A DNA stretch of 64,000 bases, from assembly GCA_015655415.1 (NCBI GenBank), contig JAATFB010000027.1, positions 1 to 64,000 of the forward strand. The letters are read 5' to 3'. The notes under the pieces are model-generated. The model ran no database searches. It was not told where the DNA came from and saw nothing but the letters and a program-made list of their open reading frames with translations. Origin of the DNA: Actinomycetales bacterium (lineage in GTDB: Bacteria; Actinomycetota; Actinomycetes; Actinomycetales; Microbacteriaceae). Made by a program: the position numbers and the translations under genes. Positions 17,933 through 26,339 of the stretch are shown one piece after another; the first letter of the stretch is position 1; each line of letters opens with the position of its first letter.

Positions 17933-18902
17933 GCGTGAGCGCCGCCTTCGCCGCTTCGGCGATCGACTCCTCGGTGAGGCCGTAGCGCTCCAACAGGAAT
18001 CCGGTGCTGCCCGTCGGCGCGAACTCATGCAGACCGAGGATCTCGATCGGAACCCGAGCGCTCGACTCGAGGCCGGAGATCACTGCGCTGACTGCGGCAC
18101 CGACGCCTCCGGAGACGTTCGCCTCCTCGGCCGTGACGATGGCTCTGGTCTCGCGGGCGGCCGCCTCTATGGTCGCGACATCGAGCGGTGCCAGGTATGC
18201 GGCGTTCAGGACACGTGCCGATACCCCATCGGCCGCCAGTCGGTCGGCGGCCGCCAGCGCCCGGGGCAGAGTGGAGCCCAGGCCGATCAGGGTCACGTCT
18301 GAGCCTTTCCGGATCGTCTGGATGCGACCTCGTTCGAGCCTCGGCGTTCCCTTCGGCAGGTCGGGGACCTTGAATCGCCCCACGCGTATGAAGGCCGGCC
18401 GTGGCATCTCCACAGCATTGCGCACGGCCTGCCGTGTCTGCTCGCGATCGGCTGGCACCACTATGTCGAGGCCGGGCAACGCCCGGAGCCAGGAGAAGTC
18501 CTCGACCGAGTGATGGGTCGGCCCGAGCTCACCGTACGCCATGCCCGGGCTCATGCCGCAGAGGGTGACCGGTAGCTGGCTGTAGGCCACGTCCACCTTC
18601 ACCTGCTCCAGGGAGCGTCCGGTGAGGAACGGCGCGGCCCCGCACACGAACGGAACGAATCCCGCGTTGGCCAGTCCGGCCCCGACGCCCACCAGGTCCT
18701 GTTCCGCTATCCCGACGTTGATCAGCCGGTCGGGGAACTCCTCCCGGAACGCCACCAGGTTGCTCGACCCCACCGAGTCGTTGCACACCGCCACGACGCG
18801 CGGATCCCGGCGTGCCTGTTCGATCAGCTCTTCCGCGAACGGAACACGGTTGTCGAACGTCTCGACCGGTGGTGCGACGGATGCCTCATCGACGGCGGTC
18901 AT
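17925..18902 (-). CDS. Transketolase, C-terminal subunit (Pyr domain plus C-domain)
   Basis: This 325-residue half-transketolase corresponds to the pyrimidine-binding and C-terminal domains. The glutamate activating thiamine diphosphate is in INVGIAEQDLVGVGAGLA. GELGPTHHSVEDFSWLRALPG and IVVPADREQTRQAV follow as in other transketolases. ATG 18902 overlaps the N-terminal subunit gene by 4 bp (ATGA), so the subunits are made together. Split transketolases occur in several sugar operons, including the AptA/AptB apulose-4-phosphate enzyme. Here it would cleave or transfer a two-carbon unit from the phosphorylated ketose. Confidence 0.92.
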   Translation of the reverse strand: MTAVDEASVAPPVETFDNRVPFAEELIEQARRDPRVVAVCNDSVGSSNLVAFREEFPDRLINVGIAEQDLVGVGAGLANAGFVPFVCGAAPFLTGRSLEQVKVDVAYSQLPVTLCGMSPGMAYGELGPTHHSVEDFSWLRALPGLDIVVPADREQTRQAVRNAVEMPRPAFIRVGRFKVPDLPKGTPRLERGRIQTIRKGSDVTLIGLGSTLPRALAAADRLAADGVSARVLNAAYLAPLDVATIEAAARETRAIVTAEEANVSGGVGAAVSAVISGLESSARVPIEILGLHEFAPTGSTGFLLERYGLTEESIAEAAKAALTRG

Positions 18903-19777
18903 ACGAGCTCCTCCAGTGCCGCGCGCACCTGGTCGGCGTCGGGCACCTTGTGGTGCCATTCGACCCGGTCCTCGATGAACGACACCCCGTGTCCCTTGAT
19001 CGTGTTCGCCACGACCGCCACCGGCCGCCCGGTGGTCGACGGGCCGAACGCATTCAGCAGCTGCGCATAGTCGTGCCCGTCGACGACCCTCACCTCCCAG
19101 TTGAAGGCTGCGAGCTTCTCGTCGAGCGGATCGAGCGCATTGGTGTCCTCGGTACGCGCCCCCTGCTGCAGCCGATTCCGGTCGATGATGGCGGTCAGGT
19201 TGTCGAGATGATGGTGCGCGCCCGCCATCAGCGCCTCCCAGTTCGAACCCTCCTGCATCTCGCCGTCGCCCAGTGCGACGAACGTTCGCGAGCGGCGGCC
19301 GGCGAGCTTGGCGCCGATCGCAGTGCCGACTGCCACCGGCAGTCCGTGACCGAGGGGCCCGGTGTTCGTCTCCACTCCGGGAATCTCGTTGCGGTTGGGG
19401 TGCCCGTTCAGCGGCGACAGCGGCGCCATGAACGTGTCCAGCTCCTCGGGCGGGAAGAAGCCGCACCTGGCCAACGTGGAGTACAACGAGGCGGCGGCGT
19501 GACCCTTGCTCTGGATGTACCGGTCGCGTTCCGGCCATTCGGGTCGCCCGGGGTCGATGTCGAGCACGGCGAAGTACAAGGTCGCCAGGATGTCGGTGAC
19601 CGAGAAGTCACCTCCGATGTGCCCTTGCCGGGCCGAGTCGATCATGGAGACCACCGAGCGCCGAATCCACGTGGCCTGCTCGTGGAGCAGGGCATCGCGT
19701 TCCGTCGGCGTCGCATCCGCGACCATCGCGCGCAGGCGACGCCATGCGCTGACTCGTTCGGGGTCTGCGTGCAGCAT
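18899..19777 (-). CDS. Transketolase, N-terminal subunit (ThDP-binding PP domain)
   Basis: This 292-residue PP-domain subunit has the ThDP/Mg motif as GDGEMQEGSNWEALMAG followed by IIDRNRLQ, and the catalytic-region GHIGGDFSVTDILATLYF. ATG 19777 is used because a purine-rich AGAAAGAAG precedes it; an in-frame ATG at 19795 would add six basic residues and has no ribosome site. It follows the permease pair by about 40 bp. It has the usual length for split transketolases and should form a heterotetramer with the next gene's product. Confidence 0.91.
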   Translation of the reverse strand: MLHADPERVSAWRRLRAMVADATPTERDALLHEQATWIRRSVVSMIDSARQGHIGGDFSVTDILATLYFAVLDIDPGRPEWPERDRYIQSKGHAAASLYSTLARCGFFPPEELDTFMAPLSPLNGHPNRNEIPGVETNTGPLGHGLPVAVGTAIGAKLAGRRSRTFVALGDGEMQEGSNWEALMAGAHHHLDNLTAIIDRNRLQQGARTEDTNALDPLDEKLAAFNWEVRVVDGHDYAQLLNAFGPSTTGRPVAVVANTIKGHGVSFIEDRVEWHHKVPDADQVRAALEELV

Positions 19778-19815
19778 GTGCTTCTTTCTTCCCATTCTGT
19801 GGTGCGTGGTGGCGA

Positions 19816-20721
19816 TCAGCCCTTGACCGCACCGGCGGTCAGGCCCGAGACGATCCAGCGCTGGAGGACGGCGTAGGCGATGAGCATCGGGATGACAGCG
19901 ATGAGGATGCCCGCTGCCAGACCCGTGTAGTCCGTGCCGAACTGGCCGGAGAAGTTCAGCAGCCCGAGCGGAAGCGTCTTGTTCTGATCCGAGTTCAAGA
20001 GGATCAAAGCCATCAGCAGCTCGTTCCAGGTGGCGACCGCATCGAGAATGGCGACGGTGACCAGCGCCGGCAGCGAGAGCGGGATCATCACCTGGAAGAA
20101 GATCCGCCAGTTGCCGGCTCCGTCGATGCGTGCCGCCTCGAAGACCTCCTCCGGCACGCGGCGGAAGAACGAGTGCAGGACCAGCACCTCGAAGGGGATG
20201 CCGAACGCGAGATATGGTCCGAGGAGCCCGAAGACGTTGTCGATGAGACCGATCTCCTTGACGATGCCGAACAGCGGGACCAGCGCGATGTAGATCGGAA
20301 CCGTCAGCCCGAGGAACACGGCGAACATGACGGTCTTGCGCCCGAAGATCCTTAGTTTCGCCAGGGCGAAGGCGAGCATGGCGGAGATGAGGACGCCGAT
20401 GGGAACCTTCACGACCGTGATGATGATGCTGTTGCGGTAGGTGTCGGAGAACAGCCCCTCGCCCCACGCGGCGACGAAGTTCTGGAGCGTGAACGAGCTC
20501 GGGAGCGCCAGCGGACCGTTCTGAGCGAAGTCCGTCGATGAGCGGATGCTCGTGAACAGAAGGATGATGAACGGCGCGAACCACACGAGGGCTATCACCA
20601 GCAGCACGATCGTGCTCACGATCGTCGCGGTCAGCCTGCGCTTGGACATCGTGCGTCCGCTCGGCGCCGAACCGCGCACTTCGATGCGCTCGCGCGCGAG
20701 CGGTGATGTCGTGGCGGTCAT
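19816..20721 (-). CDS. CUT1 sugar ABC transporter permease (MalG-like)
   Basis: This 301-residue membrane permease has about six helices. Its EAA loop reads VFEAARIDGAGNWRIFF followed by VMIPLSLP. The ATG at 20721 overlaps the upstream permease stop by 4 bp. Like the other CUT1 system in this window it has no ATPase gene beside it, so it must borrow a general sugar ATPase. It is the third transporter gene of the eight-gene operon and should form the channel with the product of the gene before it. Confidence 0.92.
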   Translation of the reverse strand: MTATTSPLARERIEVRGSAPSGRTMSKRRLTATIVSTIVLLVIALVWFAPFIILLFTSIRSSTDFAQNGPLALPSSFTLQNFVAAWGEGLFSDTYRNSIIITVVKVPIGVLISAMLAFALAKLRIFGRKTVMFAVFLGLTVPIYIALVPLFGIVKEIGLIDNVFGLLGPYLAFGIPFEVLVLHSFFRRVPEEVFEAARIDGAGNWRIFFQVMIPLSLPALVTVAILDAVATWNELLMALILLNSDQNKTLPLGLLNFSGQFGTDYTGLAAGILIAVIPMLIAYAVLQRWIVSGLTAGAVKG

Positions 20722-21635
20722 CTCTCTTCCCTCATCTGCGAGAGCACGTACGGAATGCCGCAGGCCAGGGCCACGATCGTGATGAATACGGCGATCGCCG
20801 TGCCATAGCCGGCGTGATAGAACTGGAAGACGTTGAAGTACATCCAGGTGCCGAGCACCTGCGTGGAGTTGCCGGGACCGCCGTAGGTCATCGCGTAGAT
20901 GATGTCGAAGACCTTGAACGAGTCGATCAACGACAGCGCGAGAACGATGTAATGGGCCGGCTTGAGGCTCGGCATCGTGATGTGCCAGAAGCATTGCCAC
21001 GCACTCGCGCCGTCGGTCTTCGCCGACTCATAGAGCTCTGACGGGATGCCCTGCAGCGAGGCCAGATAGATGAGCATCGGGAATCCCGTGCGCACCCAGA
21101 TCGCGGGCACCATGATCGCTCCGAACGCGGTCGATGACGTCCCCAGCCAGGGGTGGGCAAGGGCTCCGAGACCGATGTCCTTCAAGAACGCGTTGATCGC
21201 ACCGTTCGACGGGTCGTACAACCAGCTCCAGATGGACGCGATGGCCACGAGCGGCATGACCGCCGGCATGTAGAAGACGGTCCGGAGGAACGGCTTGAGA
21301 AGCGTCGCTCCGTTCAACGCCACCGCGAGCAGGAGGCCGAGGACCATCGGCACGGCGATGGTGACGACCGTCCAGAGCAGATTGTTGCGCATCGCGAGCA
21401 ACGCGGTGGGGTCCTGGAAGATCTGAACGTAGTTGTCTAGTCCGACGAATGCCTTGGTGGGTGAGATCCCGTTCCAGTTCGTCAAGCTGATCCAGATCGA
21501 CTGGACTGCGGGCGAGACGAGGAACACCACGTAGGCGAGAAGTGCCGGCAATGCGAACAGCCAGACGTTCAGGCCCTGCGCCAGGCGGCGACGCTTCGTG
21601 TACGCGGTCGCCTGGTACGAATCGGGCGTGCTCAT
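20718..21635 (-). CDS. CUT1 sugar ABC transporter permease (MalF-like)
   Basis: This 305-residue membrane permease has about six helices after a cytoplasmic lead. The EAA loop is slightly altered: LYESAKTDGASAWQCFW followed by ITMPSLKP, with Ser for the second position and no Gly at the usual DGAG place. It still has the correct spacing. It begins 6 bp after the binding-protein gene ends and overlaps the second permease by 4 bp. Confidence 0.92.
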   Translation of the reverse strand: MSTPDSYQATAYTKRRRLAQGLNVWLFALPALLAYVVFLVSPAVQSIWISLTNWNGISPTKAFVGLDNYVQIFQDPTALLAMRNNLLWTVVTIAVPMVLGLLLAVALNGATLLKPFLRTVFYMPAVMPLVAIASIWSWLYDPSNGAINAFLKDIGLGALAHPWLGTSSTAFGAIMVPAIWVRTGFPMLIYLASLQGIPSELYESAKTDGASAWQCFWHITMPSLKPAHYIVLALSLIDSFKVFDIIYAMTYGGPGNSTQVLGTWMYFNVFQFYHAGYGTAIAVFITIVALACGIPYVLSQMREER

Positions 21636-21641
21636 CGATGC

Positions 21642-22949
21642 CTACTTGCTCGACTTGCTGAAACCCGCCTTGATGGCCGGCTCCATCTGGGCGGCCGCCT
21701 TCGCGGGTGACATCGTGCCTTGGACCACCTCGGACTGGATGGAGAAGTAGGTGTTGGCGGTCTCCGCCGGGAGTGCCTGGTCCTGGATCGTGTAGAACGG
21801 CGCAGACGATCCGATCTTCGCGTTGAGCACGCTCGCCGGATACTTCGAGGGGTCCGGGCCTGCGCCCTTGACCGTCGACTCGGTGTTCTGGAGGGCCTTC
21901 TGGGTCGACACCTTCGTGAGGAAGTCCAGCAGCTTGGCCGCGTTGTCCGGACTCTTCGACGCCGCGTTGATCATGAACCCCTCGACCCAGCCGGAGTGCC
22001 GGTTCGGCTTGCGGTCGGTGGGCAGCTGGAACGTGCTGTACGCGGAGGGATCCATGGCCGTCTGAATGTCTTGGCTGTCCACCCATGCGCCCGCGATGGT
22101 GTACGCATACTTGCCCTGCGTGAAGCCAGGCTCGGTGTTGTTCGGATCCAGGCCCATCACGCCCTGCGGCAGCCAGCCCTTGTCCGCCCATTCCTTCAGC
22201 TCGGTGAATGACTTCACCACTGCTGGTGTGTTCCAGTCCGCCTTGCCGGTGATGAGCTTGTCGTGCAGTTGGGGCCCTGCGTTCTTCTCGAGCAGGTACT
22301 CGAAGAGACGCATGACGTCCCAGCCGTATTCGCCGCCGAGTCCGCACGGCACCTGCCCGCTGGCCACGAGCTTCTCGTTGGCGGCAGTCAGCTCGTCATA
22401 CGTCGTCGGCACCGCCGTGATGCCCGCCTTGTCGAAGGCGTCCTTCGAATACCACGCGGTGACGGTGACCCCGTAGAGGGGCAGCCCGTAAGGCTTCCCG
22501 TTCCATGTCATGCCGGTCACGTCGCTCTTCGGGATGATGCTGTTCCAGCCGTACTTCTTGTAGTACGGCGTGAGATCCGCGGCGAAGCTGTTCTCGGCGA
22601 ACGGTCCGCCGATGCTTCCCCCCCAGATGCGCCAGACGTCGGGTCCCTTCCCGCCGACGAGCTCGGTGCGGAGCTTCGATGGGAAGATCGCGGCGCCGGA
22701 ACCGGGGATCGTGTTGAGCGCGACCTTGATGCCGGTCTGCCTGCGGAACACCTCGAGCTGCTTCCGGAGGATCTTCGCGGGATCCGCGTCGTCGTAGGTG
22801 AGAAGGGTGAGGCTCTTCCCCTCGCTGCTGCTGCCGGTCGTCGAGGAGCACGACGCCAGGAAGATGGCGACGGGCGCTGCGGCGGCGGCGCCGAGCACGG
22901 TGCGCCTCGTGAGGAGGGTGGATTCGCTGTTCGGGTGTCGGTTCTTCAT
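21642..22949 (-). CDS. ABC transporter sugar-binding lipoprotein (CUT1 type)
   Basis: This 435-residue solute-binding lipoprotein has a Tat-like TRRTVLGAAAAA and a lipobox FLASC with the lipidated Cys at about residue 34. The mature chain shows the usual extracellular sugar-binding pattern (LLTYDDADPAKILRKQLEVF, GPDVWRIWGG, LTPYYKKYGWNSIIP). It lies 57 bp after the nucleoside-hydrolase-like gene and 6 bp before the permeases. It sets the specificity of the importer; the ligand is unknown. Confidence 0.92.
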   Translation of the reverse strand: MKNRHPNSESTLLTRRTVLGAAAAAPVAIFLASCSSTTGSSSEGKSLTLLTYDDADPAKILRKQLEVFRRQTGIKVALNTIPGSGAAIFPSKLRTELVGGKGPDVWRIWGGSIGGPFAENSFAADLTPYYKKYGWNSIIPKSDVTGMTWNGKPYGLPLYGVTVTAWYSKDAFDKAGITAVPTTYDELTAANEKLVASGQVPCGLGGEYGWDVMRLFEYLLEKNAGPQLHDKLITGKADWNTPAVVKSFTELKEWADKGWLPQGVMGLDPNNTEPGFTQGKYAYTIAGAWVDSQDIQTAMDPSAYSTFQLPTDRKPNRHSGWVEGFMINAASKSPDNAAKLLDFLTKVSTQKALQNTESTVKGAGPDPSKYPASVLNAKIGSSAPFYTIQDQALPAETANTYFSIQSEVVQGTMSPAKAAAQMEPAIKAGFSKSSK

Positions 22950-23006
22950 TGATCTGACTCCGCTCTGGATCGGGGTTCTTCTGGTGGTGTGGTGGGACGG
23001 TCGGGA

Positions 23007-23882
23007 TCATCGACGGCGGGCGTGGGCCCTGAGCTTCGCGAACATGTCCTCGAGGAGGAAGCGGACGTCGACGCTCTCGGCCACTCGCACGGAGCGCCCT
23101 TCGACGACGGTGTTCGTCATACGCGCGTCGGCGCCGAACACCCGCACGGGACGGTGCCGCCAGATGGCGCCGTCGGGATTCAGCACCACGCTCACGGCGG
23201 GCGAGTCGCCGAGCGTGCGGAATTCGATCTCCGGATCGACGTTCGCGGCGTTGAACTCCTTGAGCTGGCGGACCAGGTAGGCGCCGAGCTCGCCGTGGGG
23301 CGCGACCTTCTCGTCCAGTTCGGCATAGCCGACGCCGACCATCCTGTACACCGGCATCGGGATCTGCCACACGCGCAGCGGCGACTGGAAGACGACGTTG
23401 GCGCTGGCGACGTCGTTGCTGAGGTTGTACTCGCCGTGCGCCTCGCCCCCGGCGACCCCGTCGTACGGGGTCCCGCCGATCCAGACGACGGTGAGGTCGG
23501 GATTCGCCGCGATCTCCGGGTCGAGCAGGAGTGCGCTGGCCATGTCGGTCAGTGGGCCCAGGAAGATGATGTACAGCGGACCCGGCGCGTGGGCCTCCCG
23601 AATGATGAGCCGAGCACCGTCCGAGTCGACCGCCGTGTGCTCGTCCGGCATGGCTGTCGCGGCGCCGTCCGCGACGACGACGTCGTCGCGCCCGAGAAGG
23701 CGGAGAAGGAGCTCCACCTCGTCGCGGCTGTCCTGCATGCTGTGGGCGCTCTTGGCCTCGCCGAAGTGCGCGGGGATGATCCCTCTGATGTCGAGGCTCT
23801 CGGACAGCAGTGCGTGCACGATGGCGTACTGGTCGTCGGCCTCGTTCTTCGCGTCCGTGTTGATGATCAGTCGACGTCTCAT
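23007..23882 (-). CDS. Nucleoside-hydrolase-like protein, first gene of the eight-gene operon
   Basis: This 291-residue protein has the nucleoside hydrolase fold, a family that hydrolyses N-glycosidic bonds with a Ca-bound aspartate cluster. The N-terminal motif is NTDAKNEADDQYAIVHAL. Compared with the classical DxDPGxDDA motif, the first Asp is Asn and two residues are inserted before the DD, so it is a divergent clade. LGPLTDMASALLLDPEI and VWIGGTPYDG follow as in the family. There is no signal peptide, so it acts in the cytoplasm on an imported compound. It precedes the transporter, split transketolase, kinase and isomerase genes. The substrate could be a nucleoside or another glycoside. 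Confidence 0.82.
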   Translation of the reverse strand: MRRRLIINTDAKNEADDQYAIVHALLSESLDIRGIIPAHFGEAKSAHSMQDSRDEVELLLRLLGRDDVVVADGAATAMPDEHTAVDSDGARLIIREAHAPGPLYIIFLGPLTDMASALLLDPEIAANPDLTVVWIGGTPYDGVAGGEAHGEYNLSNDVASANVVFQSPLRVWQIPMPVYRMVGVGYAELDEKVAPHGELGAYLVRQLKEFNAANVDPEIEFRTLGDSPAVSVVLNPDGAIWRHRPVRVFGADARMTNTVVEGRSVRVAESVDVRFLLEDMFAKLRAHARRR

Positions 23883-24004
23883 CGGCGTTCAGCGACCCCT
23901 CTGCTCGCGGGCCGCGCGCCCGCGGGCGACCTCATCCGCGTCCGCTGCCTCGACCCTGCCCGTGGCTGCCATTGGTCTCCCTCGATCCGTGGCTGATCGA
24001 CAGT

Positions 24005-24066
24005 CATGTCATGTACATGCGGTATCGCATGGCCATGCCAGAGTAGGTCCGGCGTGCATGTCATGT
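24005..24066. promoter_or_regulatory. Probable SorC-type operators around the promoter
   Basis: CATGTCATGT occurs twice as a direct repeat, at 24005-24014 and 24057-24066. The copies are 52 bp apart (about five helical turns), and the second overlaps the -35 element. Two palindromes lie between or beside them: CATGTACATG (24010-24019) and GCATGGCCATGC (24027-24038), the latter across the predicted transcription start. Such phased sites fit a tetrameric SorC-family regulator such as the one encoded divergently at 24149. Confidence 0.6.
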
Positions 24067-24069
24067 CAA
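24040..24069 (-). promoter_or_regulatory. Sigma-A-like promoter of the eight-gene sugar operon
   Basis: On the reverse strand TTGACA (24064-24069) and TACTCT (24040-24045) are separated by 18 bp, a near-consensus vegetative promoter. Transcription would start near 24033 and give a leader of about 150 nt. That leader contains a GC-rich hairpin (CGCGGGC 23906-23912 with GCCCGCG 23918-23924, 5-nt loop) ending 24 bases before the start codon. Confidence 0.65.
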
Positions 24070-24131
24070 TATTGGGCAGATATTCAACACATCGCGGCCG
24101 ACAGTGACCTCGGCGAGAAGCGCATGTCTAT

Positions 24132-24148
24132 GCAGTAAACTGCTCGTT
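24132..24148 (+). promoter_or_regulatory. Candidate -10 of the SorC-type gene with overlapping palindrome; leaderless start possible
   Basis: TAAACT (24136-24141) lies 7 nt before the ATG at 24149, which would place the transcription start at the start codon itself. No ribosome site precedes the ATG, supporting a leaderless mRNA, common in actinobacteria. The perfect inverted repeat GCAGT-AA-ACTGC (24132-24143) overlaps this -10 and would suit autoregulation. Confidence 0.45.
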
Positions 24149-25135
24149 ATGACGAGCGCGATCTCCGCCGCCGCACCGCCTCCCGCGCCGAGCAAGTTGG
24201 CCCTCCTCACGAAGGTCGCCCGCATGTACCACGAGCGCGGCATGACTCAGCCGGAGATCGCCGAGCAGCTCAACCTGTCGCAGTCCCGGGTCTCCCGCCT
24301 CCTCAAAGAGGCGGTGTCGGCGGGTGTCGTGAGAACCATCGTGGTGGCGCCGTCCGGCGTGCACACGGATCTGGAGGACGAGATCCGCGCACGCTACGGT
24401 CTGCGCGACGTCGTGATCGTCGACGCCCCGGCCGAACAGAACGAGGAGGCCCTGCTCGCCGCTCTCGGCTCGGGCGCCGCCGGGTATCTGGAGGCGTCGC
24501 TGAGCCCCGACGATCGGATAGGGGTCTCCTCATGGTCGTCGACGCTGCTCGCGGTGCTCAAGGCCATGTCGCCGCGCACAACGCGCATGGCACGGGAGGT
24601 CGTGCAGATCCTCGGCGGAGTCGGCAATCCGGCCGCTCAGGTCAAGGCGACCCATCTGGCGGACGGGCTCGCCCGGGTGACGGGCAGCAACGCCGTGTAC
24701 CTGCCCCTGCCCGGCATCGTCGCCGACGCATCCGTCGTCGACGTGCTCCTGAACGACTCCTACACCGGCACGGCCCCCTCGCTCTGGGACGAGCTCACGG
24801 TCGCTCTCGTGGGCATCGGCAGCCTCCAGCCCTCCGAGCTGCTGCGTTCCTCCGGCAACACGATCTCCGGCGAAGACGAAGACGAGCTTCGCCGGCTGGG
24901 CGCCGTGGGCGACGTGTGCCTGCGGTTCTTCGACGAGGAGGGAAGGCTTGTCGAGAGCGACCTCGACCGCCGTGTGATCGGCATCTCCACGGAGCAGCTG
25001 CTTCACACCCCGAGACGCATCGGCGTCGCCGGAGGCGCCCGCAAGCACGAGGCGATCCGCGCTGCCGTCCGGGGTGGGTGGACCAATGTCCTGATCACCG
25101 ACGAGGACACCGCCGAATACCTGCTCCGACCCTAG
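24149..25135 (+). CDS. SorC-family (sugar-binding) transcriptional regulator
   Basis: This 328-residue regulator has an N-terminal helix-turn-helix (MYHERGMTQPEIAEQLNLSQ, then SRVSRLLKEAV) followed by the SorC/DeoR-like sugar-phosphate sensor domain (GVSSWSSTLLAVLKAM, VVQILGGVGNPAAQ, LVGIGSLQPSELL, GVAGGARKHEAIRAAV). ATG 24149 is preferred over the in-frame start 45 bp upstream, which would add an unrelated lead overlapping the promoter. It diverges from the eight-gene operon, and the phased repeats between them make it the likely controller. The ligand is probably a phosphorylated pathway intermediate. Confidence 0.9.
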   Translation: MTSAISAAAPPPAPSKLALLTKVARMYHERGMTQPEIAEQLNLSQSRVSRLLKEAVSAGVVRTIVVAPSGVHTDLEDEIRARYGLRDVVIVDAPAEQNEEALLAALGSGAAGYLEASLSPDDRIGVSSWSSTLLAVLKAMSPRTTRMAREVVQILGGVGNPAAQVKATHLADGLARVTGSNAVYLPLPGIVADASVVDVLLNDSYTGTAPSLWDELTVALVGIGSLQPSELLRSSGNTISGEDEDELRRLGAVGDVCLRFFDEEGRLVESDLDRRVIGISTEQLLHTPRRIGVAGGARKHEAIRAAVRGGWTNVLITDEDTAEYLLRP

Positions 25136-25205
25136 AGACGGAGGTGGACGATCCACCGCGCCCCGAACCGACGCCGAGGAGGCGCCGCACGATCGGTGCG
25201 GCCCG

Positions 25206-26144
25206 TCAGGATTCGGCGAACAGCTTCAGCTTGAGGAAGAGGTCCTCGAACATGAGGCGAGTGTCGAGATCGGTGTACACGCGCAGGGGCCGGGTCGCCG
25301 CCATCTCACGGTAGGAGCCGTCGGAGTCGAGCCACGGTGTCGGCTTCGTGATGTGGCGACTCGACGACGAGTCGGGCTCGAAGGCCGACTGCAGCGCGGT
25401 CAGAAGCACCAACGGGCTGTCGCCGAGCGCATAGGTCTCACCCAGCGGGCGTCCCCACGCCTCGGCACGGTGACCGACCCGGTCGACGGCGCCGGCGAGG
25501 TGCTCGCCCACTGCACCCATCGGGCGCACCCGCGCCTCGAGCTCAGCACGCGAGACCAGGCACTGGCGATACCTGTCACGCGGCACCTGCCACAACGGGA
25601 TCGACGAGTCGTTGAAGACGATCTGCGCGGCCAGGAGGTCGATGTTCAGGTTGTACTCGATGGGCGACGCGCCCGGAGGAGGCGATGCCAGCTCGGGATG
25701 TTCGTTGCCGCCGATCCAGATCGCCGTCAGACGCTCGGCGATCCCGGGCTCCAGCAGATAGGCGCTTGCGAGCTCCGTGAGGCCCGCACCAAGGGCGAGG
25801 TAGAGCGGCAGGTCCGTGTCCTCGCGCATCGCCTCGGCGACGATGTTGCGCGCCGCCTCGCTGTCGATGGCCGACACCGGCGACGACAGCGCGAGGTTGG
25901 AACCGAGCCACACGGGAAACCGATCGGACATGCCCATCAGGCCCAATGTCTCCTCGGCCACTCGCACCGCGTTCTCGGCCTGGACGTCCGATGGGTCGAA
26001 CGGGTCATCCGGCGACAGGTGCGACCCGATGATCCCGCGGATCTCGACGGACGGCGAGAGCACGTGGTGGACGAGCTGAAAGAGGTCGTCGGGGTCTCCC
26101 GAGAAGTCGTTGTCGATGATGAGACGCATACGAGGAGACACCAT
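25206..26144 (-). CDS. Second nucleoside-hydrolase-like protein
   Basis: This 312-residue protein is of the same divergent nucleoside hydrolase clade as the one at 23007-23882. Its motif is DNDFSGDPDDLFQLVHHVL, again with two extra residues before the DD compared with the classical family. Later IWIGGNEHPEL and YALGDSPLVLLTAL agree with the fold. ATG 26144 has GGGAGG 7 nt upstream. It lies convergently behind the SorC-type gene and is transcribed on its own. The paralogue pair around one regulator suggests two related glycoside substrates, or one enzyme for an intermediate. Confidence 0.8.
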   Translation of the reverse strand: MVSPRMRLIIDNDFSGDPDDLFQLVHHVLSPSVEIRGIIGSHLSPDDPFDPSDVQAENAVRVAEETLGLMGMSDRFPVWLGSNLALSSPVSAIDSEAARNIVAEAMREDTDLPLYLALGAGLTELASAYLLEPGIAERLTAIWIGGNEHPELASPPPGASPIEYNLNIDLLAAQIVFNDSSIPLWQVPRDRYRQCLVSRAELEARVRPMGAVGEHLAGAVDRVGHRAEAWGRPLGETYALGDSPLVLLTALQSAFEPDSSSSRHITKPTPWLDSDGSYREMAATRPLRVYTDLDTRLMFEDLFLKLKLFAES

Positions 26145-26339
26145 CGGATTCCTCCCGTGAATAATCAGCCACCACTGACGATACATGAGCCCGAGGCCTC
26201 TGCCTGTCATCGCGTCCCCTGCGGCCAACCGGCCCACCGCCATAGACGGTCTAGTCGACTGCACTCACCGAACCACGATCGACCGCCGCGTCGCGGCCGG
26301 CATGCACCCGGCGCAGCCGCCCGGCCCCGATGCCGAGGC

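Noticed and set aside
15466-26144. Calling the operon firmly a D-apiose pathway
   Set aside because: Isomerase, kinase and split transketolase fit, but the importer class and the nucleoside-hydrolase-like genes differ from described apiose clusters; kept as a hypothesis only.
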